A stretch of 64,000 nt of DNA from assembly GCF_030409635.1 (NCBI RefSeq), contig NZ_JAUFQF010000002.1, forward strand, positions 248,001 to 312,000, given 5' to 3'. Under the pieces are notes generated by a model. It was not told where the DNA came from. It saw only the letters and a list, made by a program, of their open reading frames with translations, and ran no database searches. Made by a program: the position numbers and the translations under genes. The DNA comes from Vibrio agarivorans. Lineage in GTDB: Bacteria; Pseudomonadota; Gammaproteobacteria; Enterobacterales; Vibrionaceae. Numbering within the stretch: the stretch's first letter is position 1; every line of letters begins with the position of its first letter. Below are positions 19,195 through 27,191 of this stretch, in pieces.

Positions 19195-21741
19195 ATGAAT
19201 CGTTTTACCTTTAAGGTCGCTGCAATAGCGGCTGCTTTATCTGCGAGCAGTGTCAATGCCGCCCCGAGTGTACCGAGCATTGATGTGTATGGTTCGAATA
19301 ACTTACAGTTCTCCAAAATCGAGTTAGCTATGGAGACGACTTCGGGCTATAACGATATGGTGAAATATCGTGATCACGCTGACATCACCGTCAAGTTCAA
19401 TCAATGGAGTGGTGAGAGAGGCGACTCCTACAATATCTATTTTGACGGGCAGAAAGTGGCGAGCGGCCCGATTACCGGCAGCCAAACAACGGCCAGTTTT
19501 CAATACGCGCAAGGTGGTCGCTATCAAATGGAGATTGAAGCCTGTGATGCTTCAGGCTGCAGTCGCAGCAGCGCAGCGGAGATTGTTGTTGCTGATACGG
19601 ATGGTTCGCACTTAGCGCCGCTTGAAATGAACATCGATCTCAACAATGGCACGTTTAATACCGATCCTAATACCGTTGTCGGGACCTATTTTGTGGAGTG
19701 GGGGATATATGGTCGAGATTACACTATAGATAATCTACCCGCTGATAATTTGACGCATATTCTCTATGGCTTCATTCCCATTTGTGGACCTAACGAGTCA
19801 GTAAAATCAGTAGGAGGCAATAGCTTTAACGCGTTGCAAACAGCCTGTAGTGGCGTGCCTGACTATGAAGTGGTGATTCATGATCCTTGGGCTGCATTTC
19901 AAAAGAGCTTTCCGCAAGCGGGGCATCAATACAGCACTCCAATTAAGGGGAACTATGCGATGATGATGGCGCTTAAACAGCGTAACCCAGATATAAAAAT
20001 CATCCCTTCTATTGGTGGCTGGACACTTTCAGACCCCTTCTTTGATTTCACCATTAAGGCCAATCGCGATACGTTCGTGGCCTCTGTTAAGCAATTTTTA
20101 ACCACATGGAAGTTTTACGATGGGGTTGATATTGATTGGGAGTTTCCTGGTGGGGATGGCGCAGCCCCAGACTTGGGCGATCCTATAAATGATGGCCCAG
20201 CCTATATTGCTCTTATGCGTGAACTGCGCGCCATGCTTGATGAGCTTGAAGCTGAAAATGGTCGCAGCTATGAGTTGACCTCTGCGATTGGTGTTGGTCA
20301 TGACAAAATTGAAGATGTCGATTATGCCGAAGCGATTCAGTACATGGATTACATCTTTGCTATGACTTACGACTTTTATGGTGGCTGGAACAATGTCGTG
20401 GGCCATCAAACCGCGCTTTATTGTGGCTCATTTATGCGCCCTGGTCAGTGTGATGGAACAGGCGTTGATGAAAATGGAGAGGCTTATAAAGGCCCTGCTT
20501 ATACCTCTGATAATGGCATTCAGCTGCTTCTAGCGCAAGGTGTACCCGCTGAAAAACTCGTTCTCGGTACTGCGATGTATGGCCGTGGCTGGACAGGGGT
20601 GATGCCCGACACGCTCTCTGATCCATCAGATCCAATGACTGGTGTTGGCGCTGGCAAACTTAAAGGCAGCACAGCGCAAGGCGTATGGGAAGATGGCGTC
20701 ATTGATTATAAAGGCATTAAATCATTCATGCTGGGGGCTTCAAACACAGGTATTAATGGCTTTGAGTATGGCTATGATGAGCAAGCTGAGGCTCCTTGGG
20801 TATGGAACCGTTCAACAGGTGATTTGATCACGTTTGATGATGAGCGTTCGGTGAAAGCCAAAGGCGCGTACGTACGCAGCTTAGGTCTTGCCGGTTTATT
20901 CTCATGGGAAATCGATGCTGATAACGGTGACATTCTCAATGCGATGCATGAGGGGCTCGCAGGTGGTGCAACAACGCCAGTTAATCGAGCACCGACAGCC
21001 AATGCTGGTGGAGATATTGTTATTGAAGGCGCAGGGACAGTAACACTTGATGGCAGTGCGTCACGTGATAGTGATGGCGTAATTGCCAGTTATGCTTGGA
21101 GTCAAATCTCGGGCCCCGCAGTAACGCTTGTGGGAGCAGACAGCGCAGCAGCCTCTTTTGATGTGAGTGAAGTGGCTCAAACCACATCGTTGTCTTTCGA
21201 GTTGATGGTGACAGACAATGAAGGTGCGACGGCAGTAGATAGTGTAACAGTGACACTTAACCCGCTACCAACGGAGCCGAGTAATACCGCTCCGGTTGTT
21301 GTGATTAGCGCACCGACTAGCGCCAGTGCTGGCGAAACGGTGGTGCTAGATGCATCTTCATCAAGCGATGCGGATGGTGATGCTTTGAGCTTTGCATGGA
21401 CATTGCCAAACGGCCTGAACGCGGTGGTCAATGGCGCTCAGCTTAGCTTTGTGGCAGGTGAATATACGCAAGACACCTCTTTTAACTTTACGCTTGAGGT
21501 GAGCGATGGTCAGGCCTTAAGCACAAGCTCGGTGAGCGTGACTGTCATGGCGACATCGACCGGAGGAGGCGCTTGTGAAAACGCGTGGGATGCAGCAACG
21601 GTCTACACAGGCGGCGATCAAGTGACATGGGCTGATAGCCTCTACGAGGCCAAGTGGTGGACTCGAGGTGAAGACCCAACTCAATCAGGCCAGTGGGGTG
21701 TTTGGAAGCGAGTGGGTGAAGCCGCTTGCTCGACTAACTAA
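19195..21741 (+). CDS. Secreted modular GH18 chitinase (ChiA-2 type)
   Basis: An 848-residue extracellular endochitinase. Order of parts: signal peptide (MNRFTFKVAAIAAALSASSVNA); N-terminal Ig-like chitin-guiding domain (about 30-150); GH18 barrel (about 155-590) with SIGGWTLSDPF and the catalytic motif FYDGVDIDWEFPGG, whose final Glu is the acid; two PKD/Ig-like repeats (about 605-785, DGSASRDSDG and DASSSSDADG); and a C-terminal CBM5/12 with NAWDAATVYTGGDQV and YEAKWWTRGEDP. The length and order match V. cholerae ChiA-2, central to growth on chitin. ATG 19195 is chosen because the signal peptide starts there. No neighbouring chitin gene is present. Confidence 0.95.
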   Translation: MNRFTFKVAAIAAALSASSVNAAPSVPSIDVYGSNNLQFSKIELAMETTSGYNDMVKYRDHADITVKFNQWSGERGDSYNIYFDGQKVASGPITGSQTTASFQYAQGGRYQMEIEACDASGCSRSSAAEIVVADTDGSHLAPLEMNIDLNNGTFNTDPNTVVGTYFVEWGIYGRDYTIDNLPADNLTHILYGFIPICGPNESVKSVGGNSFNALQTACSGVPDYEVVIHDPWAAFQKSFPQAGHQYSTPIKGNYAMMMALKQRNPDIKIIPSIGGWTLSDPFFDFTIKANRDTFVASVKQFLTTWKFYDGVDIDWEFPGGDGAAPDLGDPINDGPAYIALMRELRAMLDELEAENGRSYELTSAIGVGHDKIEDVDYAEAIQYMDYIFAMTYDFYGGWNNVVGHQTALYCGSFMRPGQCDGTGVDENGEAYKGPAYTSDNGIQLLLAQGVPAEKLVLGTAMYGRGWTGVMPDTLSDPSDPMTGVGAGKLKGSTAQGVWEDGVIDYKGIKSFMLGASNTGINGFEYGYDEQAEAPWVWNRSTGDLITFDDERSVKAKGAYVRSLGLAGLFSWEIDADNGDILNAMHEGLAGGATTPVNRAPTANAGGDIVIEGAGTVTLDGSASRDSDGVIASYAWSQISGPAVTLVGADSAAASFDVSEVAQTTSLSFELMVTDNEGATAVDSVTVTLNPLPTEPSNTAPVVVISAPTSASAGETVVLDASSSSDADGDALSFAWTLPNGLNAVVNGAQLSFVAGEYTQDTSFNFTLEVSDGQALSTSSVSVTVMATSTGGGACENAWDAATVYTGGDQVTWADSLYEAKWWTRGEDPTQSGQWGVWKRVGEAACSTN

Positions 21742-21766
21742 CTCGATTTGTCGAAAGGCTTAAAGA

Positions 21767-21794
21767 AAGGGCAAGTGAATCATCACTTGCCCTT
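21767..21794. terminator. Terminator between chitinase and MATE genes
   Basis: AAGGGCAAGTGA and TCACTTGCCCTT form a perfect 12-bp stem with an ATCA loop. It can serve both convergent genes. Confidence 0.75.
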
Positions 21795-21811
21795 GATTGT
21801 ATCGTTAAGGT

Positions 21812-23149
21812 CTAGATTTTCGCATTCACCCAGCAGCGTGAACGCCAGCGATAGGCCATGATGATACCGCGTACCCATTCATCAAGCGCGGTGGCCATCC
21901 AAGCACCAATGACACCAAATCCCCAGTGGATGCCAAGAATATAACTCATCGTTACACTCAAACCCCACATGCTTAATACGCCCATCTGCACGGGAAATTT
22001 TACATCCCCAGCGCCTTTTAGCGCCGAGATATAAATCAAGTTAAACACACGGCCACCTTCCAGAAGGATTGAACCTAGCAGCAATGAAGATGCCAGCAGC
22101 AAAATTTCTTGCTGATCAGTAAACACTGGCAGAATTAGGTCACGATTAAAGTAGAAAATCATTGTCATCGAGACGGATACAGCAAAACCGATAAAGAAGT
22201 AGGTATGTACTTTCTTGTAGATCGAGTCTACCCAACCGCGTCCAATGTAGTAGCCCGCCTGAATTTGCGATGCTTGACCAACAGCCAATGCAAAAGCAAA
22301 CGAAAAACGAGCGATGTTTTGCGCATAGGTGAACGCCGCTAGAGATGACGTGCCCATCTGCACAACAAAATATACGATACAGATTTGCGCCATGTTGTAT
22401 GACAGCACTTCGCCGCCGTTCATACCGCCAATCTTCAAGATACTCTTGTAGATTGGTTTAGGCACCTCTTTACCCTTGCTCAGTGGCAGTTCAATCGAAC
22501 TGCGCATCACAATCACAACGAGCAGAAGTGTGCCGATCATTTGGCTGACAACAGTGGCAACTGCGACACCTTGAACACCATAAATAGGCAAGCCAAAAGG
22601 CTGATAGAGTGCAACGTAGTTACCTGCGACGTTGAGCACACCACTGATTAGGTTCACGACCATTGGCGAACGTGAATAGCCGTGGCTGCGCAAAATCGTG
22701 GTCAATACAACCCCGATGGTGACATTAAAGGTCAGCGCGCCACTGATAAGTAGATACTCTTCCGCATACTGCTCAACTTGGGCTTCAAGTCCATACAGTG
22801 GCAAGAAATAGAGCGCGACTACGATGGCCAATACGCTGAGCAGCGCACCCACCACAAATGACAACCAAACACTCGCGACACCCACATGGGTTGAATCGGC
22901 CGTGCGTCCCTCACCGTTGTAGCGTGCGATTAAGATCCCGGTACCGCTGCTGACAAATGTAGAGACAATGATTAAGAAAAACGTAATCTGAGTGATCACC
23001 CCAACCGCCGAAACGGCTTTGTCGGAATACCCACTCAGCATGAATACATCGCTGGTCCCTAGCGCAGTACGTAATAGAATTTCGATAAGAATCGGCCATG
23101 CTAAAGCCACAATGGACATTCTTTTATCGAGGTTTTGAGCTTTTGACAT
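21812..23149 (-). CDS. MATE-family efflux transporter
   Basis: A 12-helix Na+ or H+ driven multidrug/toxin exporter of 445 residues. The N-terminal half begins LAWPILIEILLRTALGTSDVFMLSGYSD, a MATE signature, and the pattern repeats in the second half (GGEVLSYNMAQICIVYFVV). The ATG at 23149 is taken as start; the track-style upstream TTG adds one residue. A shared terminator separates it from the chitinase gene. The substrate cannot be predicted. The C-terminus is basic (YRWRSRCWVNAKI). Confidence 0.9.
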   Translation of the reverse strand: MSKAQNLDKRMSIVALAWPILIEILLRTALGTSDVFMLSGYSDKAVSAVGVITQITFFLIIVSTFVSSGTGILIARYNGEGRTADSTHVGVASVWLSFVVGALLSVLAIVVALYFLPLYGLEAQVEQYAEEYLLISGALTFNVTIGVVLTTILRSHGYSRSPMVVNLISGVLNVAGNYVALYQPFGLPIYGVQGVAVATVVSQMIGTLLLVVIVMRSSIELPLSKGKEVPKPIYKSILKIGGMNGGEVLSYNMAQICIVYFVVQMGTSSLAAFTYAQNIARFSFAFALAVGQASQIQAGYYIGRGWVDSIYKKVHTYFFIGFAVSVSMTMIFYFNRDLILPVFTDQQEILLLASSLLLGSILLEGGRVFNLIYISALKGAGDVKFPVQMGVLSMWGLSVTMSYILGIHWGFGVIGAWMATALDEWVRGIIMAYRWRSRCWVNAKI

Positions 23150-23428
23150 CAATTTCTACTCGAAGCACTAATAATTACAAAAACGCGGCAATATACTCGA
23201 TCTTATTAGGGGATTCTATGACTAATTTCTGTTCAATTGAAAATAATGAGTATCAGCTAGGTGCAACGTTTACACATACCGCACAAACAGACGCCTTAGG
23301 AAAGTAATATTTGATAGTTTTTGGCTATGGAATGTATAGGATTTGCCCATTTTCTTTTCGTTAATCGGCGGCATAAACTAAACGCAATTAAACAGTTTTG
23401 CCTGACAATATTATACGAGGGGCTTGAT

Positions 23429-23899
23429 ATGACGACGAATTTTATCGGACTAGACAATCAAAAATCACAACAGCTTGCACATGAGCTCAATACCCTACTT
23501 GCGCATTACCAAGTGCTGTATATGAACGCTCGCGGCTACCATTGGAACATCAAAGGCGAGGCGTTTTTTGAGCTTCACGTGAAGTTTGAAGAGATCTACA
23601 CCGATCTACAAACCAAAATCGATGAGCTCGCAGAGCGCATCCTAACGCTAGGCCACACTCCTGATCACGCCTTCAGTCGCTACCTAGAAGTAAGCGCGAT
23701 TACAGAGCACCAGAATGCGACACAAGGTAAAGAGTGCGTAGCAGGATTGGTTGATGGGTTTGGCCAACTGCTGGTTATTCAGCGTAATATCCTAGACCAA
23801 GCAGGTGATGCTTCAGATGAAGGTACCGCAGCCTTGATGGGTGACTACATCCGCGAGCAAGAGAAGCTGATGTGGATGTTGAATGCTTATTTGCAGTAG
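23429..23899 (+). CDS. dps: Dps-family DNA-binding ferritin
   Basis: A 156-residue four-helix protein. The Dps signature with the intersubunit ferroxidase ligands is present: YMNARGYHWNIKGEAFFELH followed by VKFEEIYTDLQTKIDELAER (His, Asp, Glu positions conserved). Dps dodecamers oxidise and store iron using H2O2 and protect DNA in stress. The start follows CGAGGGG with good spacing. The upstream TTGCCTGACAATATTATAC offers a -10-like TATTAT. The frame extends upstream to 23321, but that part has no family match. The hairpin repeat at 23923 behind it can act as its terminator. Confidence 0.93.
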   Translation: MTTNFIGLDNQKSQQLAHELNTLLAHYQVLYMNARGYHWNIKGEAFFELHVKFEEIYTDLQTKIDELAERILTLGHTPDHAFSRYLEVSAITEHQNATQGKECVAGLVDGFGQLLVIQRNILDQAGDASDEGTAALMGDYIREQEKLMWMLNAYLQ

Positions 23900-23922
23900 T
23901 AATGAGCTTTAGCTTTTAAGGT

Positions 23923-23967
23923 TTGGGGTCGGGTCGATTTGAGGAAATTGGCTCGGCCCTTTTTCTT
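23923..23967 (+). repeat. Hairpin repeat, copy 1 (diverged), acting as dps terminator
   Basis: A 45-base relative of the repeats at 24696 and 28164: TTGGGGTCGGGTCGATTT, then GAGGAAATTGGCTCGGCCC and TTTTTCTT. The stem still pairs over 10 positions using G-U pairs, so the fold is kept although bases differ. The T-run makes it a functional-looking terminator for dps. Confidence 0.7.
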
Positions 23968-24058
23968 CATATGGAATACTTAATATTCCAAATTTACTAT
24001 CGAAGATGGTTATGCTCGTTTCGCCTATTGGTCACAGTTAGACGGAACCCCATTAACC

Positions 24059-24637
24059 ATGCGTAAATCGTTAGCCCTTGCTCTATTTCTTATTCCAACC
24101 CTAGCCAATGCATCTATTCGGTTTGAATATGGGCTAAGTAGCTTCAACGGAACAGACGGCGCCTCGTCGATCGCCCAGCAAGATACGGAATACTCTGATG
24201 GCTACTCGGTGGGTATCGGCTATGAACTTAATCGAGTGATGGGCTTTTACCTTTCTAAAACAGGTGGCAACAAGTTTTCCTTTCGAGAGGGAGGAGGGGC
24301 TAATTATTTTGAGCACCGTAACGATGTATCAACCACCTTTATCGGCACTGACATTGGTTACACCTTTGGTCAGAAGGTGACTTTTAAGCCTTATGCAGCT
24401 CTTGGCTATAACTGGATGAAAGAGAGCCTCCATACCACCGAAGTAGAACTAGACGAAGTTATCAGTGCTAGTTCAGTGACAACAAAAGAAAGCAGTTTTT
24501 TCTATGGCGTGGGTGCGCGTGTTGCCTACAAGTTCGTTAGCATTGATGCTTCTCTTTTACAGCCAGCAAAGAGCACCTCGATATGGGGTAGTGATGATAA
24601 AACCATATCAAAGTTGGCGTTTGGGGTTCGGTTTTAG
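24059..24637 (+). CDS. Small outer-membrane beta-barrel protein
   Basis: A 192-residue protein with signal peptide MRKSLALALFLIPTLANA. The mature part alternates hydrophobic and polar residues in beta-strand style (YSVGIGYELN, IGTDIGYTFGQKVTFKPYAALGYNW, SFFYGVGARVAYKF) and ends KLAFGVRF with a terminal phenylalanine, the usual signal for barrel insertion. It fits the OmpA-like/OMP_b-brl group of eight-stranded barrels. The role is unknown. It lies between copies 1 and 2 of the hairpin repeat, so it may belong to the accessory segment. Confidence 0.8.
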   Translation: MRKSLALALFLIPTLANASIRFEYGLSSFNGTDGASSIAQQDTEYSDGYSVGIGYELNRVMGFYLSKTGGNKFSFREGGGANYFEHRNDVSTTFIGTDIGYTFGQKVTFKPYAALGYNWMKESLHTTEVELDEVISASSVTTKESSFFYGVGARVAYKFVSIDASLLQPAKSTSIWGSDDKTISKLAFGVRF

Positions 24638-24695
24638 GTGACTTGCAGTAGAGGTTGAAGGTGAAGCCGCAAGGATTCAGAGCTAACTTTGTAAG

Positions 24696-24742
24696 TTGGG
24701 GTCAGAGTCAATTTGAGGGAATTGGCTCTGACCCCATTTCTT
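24696..24742. repeat. 47-bp hairpin repeat, copy 2 (left edge of RT island)
   Basis: TTGGGGTCAGAGTCAATT, loop TGAGGG, AATTGGCTCTGACCCC, then ATTTCTT. The 16-bp stem has a single G-U pair. It is identical at 46 of 47 positions to the copy at 28164 and in the same orientation, 3.4 kb away. Confidence 0.85.
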
Positions 24743-24792
24743 CTACTTCGTTAGCGGAGTTTGATAGTAAAGGTATGTTTGCTCGCTAGCGA

Positions 24793-24897
24793 GTGAAAGG
24801 TCATAATTTCTCTTATGAATTTGGTCGTCTGTCTAAAGAAGTACAGATGGAGTTAGATGCTGCAATAACTAAAGTATTAATAGCACGTAATGATTAA
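24793..24897 (+). pseudogene. C-terminal remnant of a MazF/PemK-like toxin
   Basis: A 34-codon frame, open from a GTG at 24793 after an in-frame TAG, ends EFGRLSKEVQMELDAAITKVL plus IARND. This resembles the last helix of MazF/PemK toxins (pattern GxLSxEVxxELDxAxxxxL). The N-terminal SH3-like barrel with its catalytic residues is absent, so it cannot be an active toxin. Its stop codon overlaps the RT start (ATG at 24890, TAA ending at 24897), so the RT gene was fused to, or arose at, the tail of a toxin operon. No antitoxin is seen upstream. Confidence 0.55.
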
Positions 24898-25870
24898 ACA
24901 AAATCTTTGGACACAAAACTCATACGGTGAATGGGAAGCTACAATTCCAGAGTCGGTTATTGATAAATACATAGGTCAATCTGACTCACTGAAGTGGGGA
25001 TTTTTCAGTTTTGATCACAAAAAATGGAATACTTGTAGTCTCATAGAGTCTGAAGTTCGCACAGGGAAAAAAAAGCGTACAATTTATAAACGTGGTTTCT
25101 CCTCTCTTGACTTCCATAAGTTAATCCTACCATTTTTGTATAGGAAGTATTTTGACTTAATTACCCCTCCATCCGTGCCTATCAGTGATACCTTGGCTGA
25201 TAAGCAAGTGTGGGAGAGCATCCATCAATACGCTAAATTTGCTCATGGCTTTGTTCCTAGAAAAAGCTGCATAACTCAAGCGAATGCGCATGTTGGGTAC
25301 AGATATACTATATCGCTAGATATGAAGGATTTTTTTGAAAGTGTTTCTGTTGAACTAGTCAAAGGATTGATTCCTGAAGACTTAATTCCATTTTTGTTCA
25401 TTAATGGTGTTGCGAGGCAAGGTCTGCCATCAAGTCCGATGATTACCAATATTGCATTTCATAAAATAGATATTGAAATTAACGATTACTTACAGGGATT
25501 ACTATCCAAAAATAAAAAACCATTGGAACTTAAATTTGATAAGGACCCTTTTTTAATCAAAGACCCTAAAGATTTTAGCTACTCACGCTATGCAGATGAT
25601 CTAACTATCAGCTTAAATTCTATTGAAGATATAGATGTTATCATTAGCAATGTTTGTTTAATTTTAGAACAGCATCTACTGAAGATAAACATAAAGAAAA
25701 CTAAGGTTCAAAGCTATCGAAATGGGAGAAGAATTATATGTGGCGTTGGTGTTGATGATGTTGGGGTCTACCCCACAAGGAAAACGTTGAAAAAATTGCG
25801 AGCAGCTAAGCATCAAAAAAATGCCCCATCTCTAATTGGTCTATATTCATGGATAAGCTCAATTGAGTAA
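24890..25870 (+). CDS. Retron-type reverse transcriptase
   Basis: A 326-residue RT. Seen in order: HGFVPRKSCITQANAHVG (retron-like NAxxH region, here QANAH), SLDMKDFFESV (first catalytic Asp), RQGLPSSPMITNIAF (motif 4), YSRYADDLTIS (the catalytic YADD box) and RRIICGVGVDD-VGVYPTRK (the position of the retron VTG motif, here ICG), then basic helix TLKKLRAAKH. There is no maturase, endonuclease or protease domain, so it is not a group II intron or retroelement polyprotein. Retron RTs make msDNA from an adjacent RNA and guard an effector. AT-rich codon use differs from flanking genes. No good ribosome site; probably translated by coupling with the overlapping toxin remnant. Confidence 0.88.
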   Translation: MIKQNLWTQNSYGEWEATIPESVIDKYIGQSDSLKWGFFSFDHKKWNTCSLIESEVRTGKKKRTIYKRGFSSLDFHKLILPFLYRKYFDLITPPSVPISDTLADKQVWESIHQYAKFAHGFVPRKSCITQANAHVGYRYTISLDMKDFFESVSVELVKGLIPEDLIPFLFINGVARQGLPSSPMITNIAFHKIDIEINDYLQGLLSKNKKPLELKFDKDPFLIKDPKDFSYSRYADDLTISLNSIEDIDVIISNVCLILEQHLLKINIKKTKVQSYRNGRRIICGVGVDDVGVYPTRKTLKKLRAAKHQKNAPSLIGLYSWISSIE

Positions 25871-26005
25871 CCGAGACGCTAAACGTCTCGGTTAGCTAGG
25901 CTACGTGTAGCAATTCGGACGCTTGCGTCCCAAATTTGAGCGTTTTTGATAGTCCAACCAGTGGACGAAACATCACACCTAAAAGACTATCGAGCTAGCC
26001 CTAGC
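25868..26005 (+). ncRNA. Candidate structured RNA directly behind the RT gene
   Basis: Dense inverted repeats begin at the RT stop codon. (1) TAACCGAGACG / CGTCTCGGTTA, 11 bp, loop CTAAA, 25868-25894, includes the stop. (2) An outer stem GCTAGG-CTA (25895-25903) with TAGCCCTAGC (25996-26005), one bulge. Inside it: (3) GGACG-CTTG-CGTCC, 25917-25930, flanked by AATT/AATT; (4) GATAGTC (25948) with GACTATC (25985); (5) alternative GTCCA/TGGAC (25952-25966). There is no T-run. This could be the msr-msd template of the RT in an unusual downstream position, or a protein-bound 3' element. Structure is seen; function is inferred. Confidence 0.45.
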
Positions 26006-26042
26006 AAAAAAATTATAACGTTATGTTGAGCAATGTCTAGGT

Positions 26043-26530
26043 TTATAAAGCTGCATAGACACTATTTTCATTAAAAGTGTCTAGGTTTACAAAAGGCGAT
26101 TCTTTGCTGAACTTAAAATCCACAGCAATCAGCATGGCGTTATCAAAAGAGTTCCAATCATCAATAGGATAACTAACCTCTACTTTAAACTCTTTAGTAA
26201 TCAACAAACAAACAACTACTTCCTGGCTTCGATCTTGGTCATACCTTATATCAATAATCAACCGACTAACTCGGTTATCATCAACGCGATCTAGAAAAAC
26301 AGCCTTCATAGAGTACGGTGGGTAATCAATTACATGATGCTTCAAACACCATTTAAAACCCAATCTTCGAGTGGTATCTTTAAGCTCACTATATTTTTTT
26401 GAGTTCGAGTCAGGTATCTAGGCGCAGCTCGGACGAAGTGTTTTTTCTGGCCTTTATTGAAACTCGAAAGATGCTCTATGACTTCGACAGAGTCAGATCC
26501 CGCACCAAATACATCTTCAAAATCAGACAT
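26043..26530 (-). pseudogene. Unknown gene split by a frameshift in an A run
   Basis: The N-terminal frame (26530-26342) reads MSDFEDVFGAGSDSVEVIEH ... YLTRTQK and then leaves phase; the second frame (from 26363 down to 26043) reads KYSELKDTTRRLGFKWCLKH ... NENSVYAAL. They join at a run of seven A on the coding strand (26400-26394); eight would give one 162-residue protein. No family is recognised: there is no signal peptide or membrane helix, and the second half looks like a mixed alpha/beta domain rich in I, V and D. It faces the RT gene and could be its partner. The low GC matches the island. Confidence 0.55.
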
Positions 26531-27191
26531 AAAAACACCTCATATTCGTTTCACTATAATTCAGTTTCAAACCTATTTTCCTACTACGATTGATTGGTGC
26601 TTTTAGCTTCAATATTCGCTATCCAATCATTAGAAGCTCTAATCACATCCTTAAAATCAGGCTGCATGAGTCATAAATTTTCACCATGTTAAGTAAAATC
26701 TTATTCAAAGTTAAAGGGCTTTAATGCTCATAGCACTGTGCTCACTGTCCTAATTCAACCCAGTATATCCCTATTTTCTGATGCCTTACCACATATTATA
26801 AACGGTGATAAGGTTCAATTAGGAATTTACGATACTCCAGCGAGGTGCTCATCATTAGGTCGCTTCTATTGATATGAGCATTGAGGAGTCGGTTGAACCG
26901 ATCAAGTAACATTTGAAAGCCACTATTATTGATACACGGTTTCAGGGTTCAGCTCGATGGTAAAAACATGAATCAAAGAGAGGTGCAGCTTCTCTCGCAC
27001 CTAATCTAACCGTTAGAATAGAATGACTTAACTTTGTAGGCAAAGCAGACTCCTCCGTTAATATTAAGTTTAGTTAACTTGGTGAACGATTACTGTTTCT
27101 GTCAAGCAATGTCATTTTGGAATAGTTGATATTCCTAATTGAATAACAACATTGGATAAACTCGACTCACTACTCACAACTTCTTAAGAAC
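26531..27191. other. 660-bp region of the RT island without a complete gene
   Basis: Only short frames are present. One minus-strand stretch (26950-26796) looks like genuine coding sequence and is listed separately; a 27-codon minus-strand frame (26667 to about 26587, MQPDFKDVIRASNDWIANIE) lies between it and the unknown gene. Both point the same way as that gene, so this may be the ruin of an older minus-strand operon. AT-rich, no T-run terminators. Confidence 0.4.
26796..26950 (-). pseudogene. Remnant of an unrecognised gene (about 50 codons)
   Basis: An open stretch with protein-like composition reads CINNSGFQMLLDRFNRLLN, then AHINRSDLMMSTSLEYRKFL and IEPYHRL before a TAA at 26798-26796. 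It has no ribosome site; the only ATG (26912) would give 38 residues. The amphipathic helices suggest the C-terminal end of a real protein. I cannot assign a family. Confidence 0.3.

Noticed and set aside
20098..20409. 103-codon minus-strand frame inside the chitinase gene
   Set aside because: Shadow over the GH18 catalytic region.
23218..23307. 29-codon frame upstream of dps
   Set aside because: No ribosome site and no sign of selection; likely part of the promoter region.
25868..25894. Hairpin behind the RT gene as a simple terminator
   Set aside because: Perfect 11-bp stem but no T-run follows; more structure continues for another 110 bases.
26005..26035. Possible integron attC site near TATAACGTTATG
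   Set aside because: The R' core does not fit GTTRRRY, and the neighbouring fold is multibranched rather than one long hairpin; no integrase seen.
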